Assembly (NCBI GenBank): GCA_934678955.1
Contig: CAKUSI010000241.1
Span: 1-6,138 of the forward strand
Length of the DNA stretch: 6,138 nt
Reading direction: 5' to 3'
Source of the DNA: an uncultured Austwickia sp.
Lineage (GTDB): Bacteria > Actinomycetota > Actinomycetes > Actinomycetales > Dermatophilaceae
Translations under genes and position numbers: made by a program
Part shown: one piece after another, positions 6,023 through 6,138 of the stretch
Numbering within the stretch: the stretch's first letter is position 1
How the letters are laid out: each line of letters opens with the position of its first letter
The notes under the pieces: generated by a model
What the model saw: only the letters and a program-made list of their open reading frames with translations
The model's database searches: none
Told to the model about the DNA's origin: nothing

Positions 6023-6138
6023 ATGCAAGAGATCCAGCGCGTTGCCATCGTCGGCGCGGGCGCTATGGGCGGGATGTATGCCGCGCACTTCGCCGAGGCC
6101 GGATTCGAGGTGGTCTTCGTGGCGAGTGGCGAGCGGGC
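6023..6138 (+). CDS. ApbA/PanE-family ketopantoate reductase-like protein, 3' end missing
   Basis: Only 38 residues are in the window. They form the first beta-alpha-beta of a Rossmann fold: RVAIVGAGAMGGMYAAHFAE, with Gly11, Gly13 and Gly16 as the dinucleotide-binding glycines, then GFEVVFVASGER. This layout, especially GAGAMGGMYA followed by FVASGE, is that of 2-dehydropantoate 2-reductases (ApbA/PanE), which reduce ketopantoate to pantoate with NADPH in pantothenate and CoA synthesis. Many paralogues in this family have other, unknown substrates. The position usually held by Arg in the VARGE motif, which favours NADPH, is Ser here. A 3-hydroxyisobutyrate or glycerol-3-phosphate dehydrogenase is less likely but not excluded from so short a piece. 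It diverges from the oxidoreductase gene across 110 bases that contain the palindromic operator. Confidence 0.78.
   Translation, partial: MQEIQRVAIVGAGAMGGMYAAHFAEAGFEVVFVASGER

Noticed and set aside
1..6138. CRISPR array, insertion sequence, attachment site, tRNA or rRNA
   Set aside because: No regularly spaced repeats, transposase motifs, target-site duplications or RNA gene signatures were seen on reading both strands.

Overview
This window looks like chromosomal DNA from a high-GC Gram-positive bacterium (Actinomycetota). The evidence is the strong G/C bias at third codon positions, an ECF sigma factor followed by a CU044_5270-type membrane protein (an arrangement typical of actinomycetes), a luciferase-like oxidoreductase of the kind that usually uses F420, and promoters of the form TAGGAT-N7-ATG that suggest leaderless transcripts. 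The genus cannot be fixed from the sequence. The REP-like repeat at 2765-2842 resembles repeats common in Propionibacteriales and Microbacteriaceae, but this is only a hint.

Layout. Positions 1-1512 (+) hold a sigma-factor/regulator operon: an ECF sigma factor lacking its 5' end (runs off the left edge), overlapping by four bases (ATGA) with a single-pass membrane protein that is probably its partner. A well-formed 58-residue small ORF at 1447-1623 (-) runs antisense into the 3' end of that membrane protein gene. After a 251-base gap comes a second CU044_5270-type coding region at 1875-2747 (-), facing the first. It keeps the extracytoplasmic domain but has lost the cytoplasmic N-terminus, the membrane helix and any sigma gene of its own, so it is treated as a 5'-truncated pseudogene. 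Immediately beyond its broken end lies a two-armed inverted REP-like repeat (2765-2842).

The right half is metabolic. A cytoplasmic family 3 glycoside hydrolase (2903-5035, +) converges on an LLM-class flavin/F420 oxidoreductase (5022-5912, -), and their ends overlap by 14 bases. The oxidoreductase diverges from the start of an ApbA/PanE-type reductase (6023-6138, +, cut by the right edge). In the 110 bases between these two start codons is an 18-bp palindrome (5939-5956) with GTTGA half-sites. It overlaps the likely -10 box of the oxidoreductase and looks like an operator for a MarR-type repressor encoded outside the window.

How the parts may work together: the sigma factor and membrane protein form one regulatory unit. 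The truncated copy is best read as the remains of a second such unit, lost by deletion or rearrangement at the REP-like repeat. The hydrolase, oxidoreductase and reductase show no obvious common pathway. No CRISPR array, insertion sequence, tRNA or rRNA was found. I see no clear evidence of a wholly new system; the points most worth a second look are the truncated regulator beside the repeat, the antisense small ORF and the operator-like palindrome.
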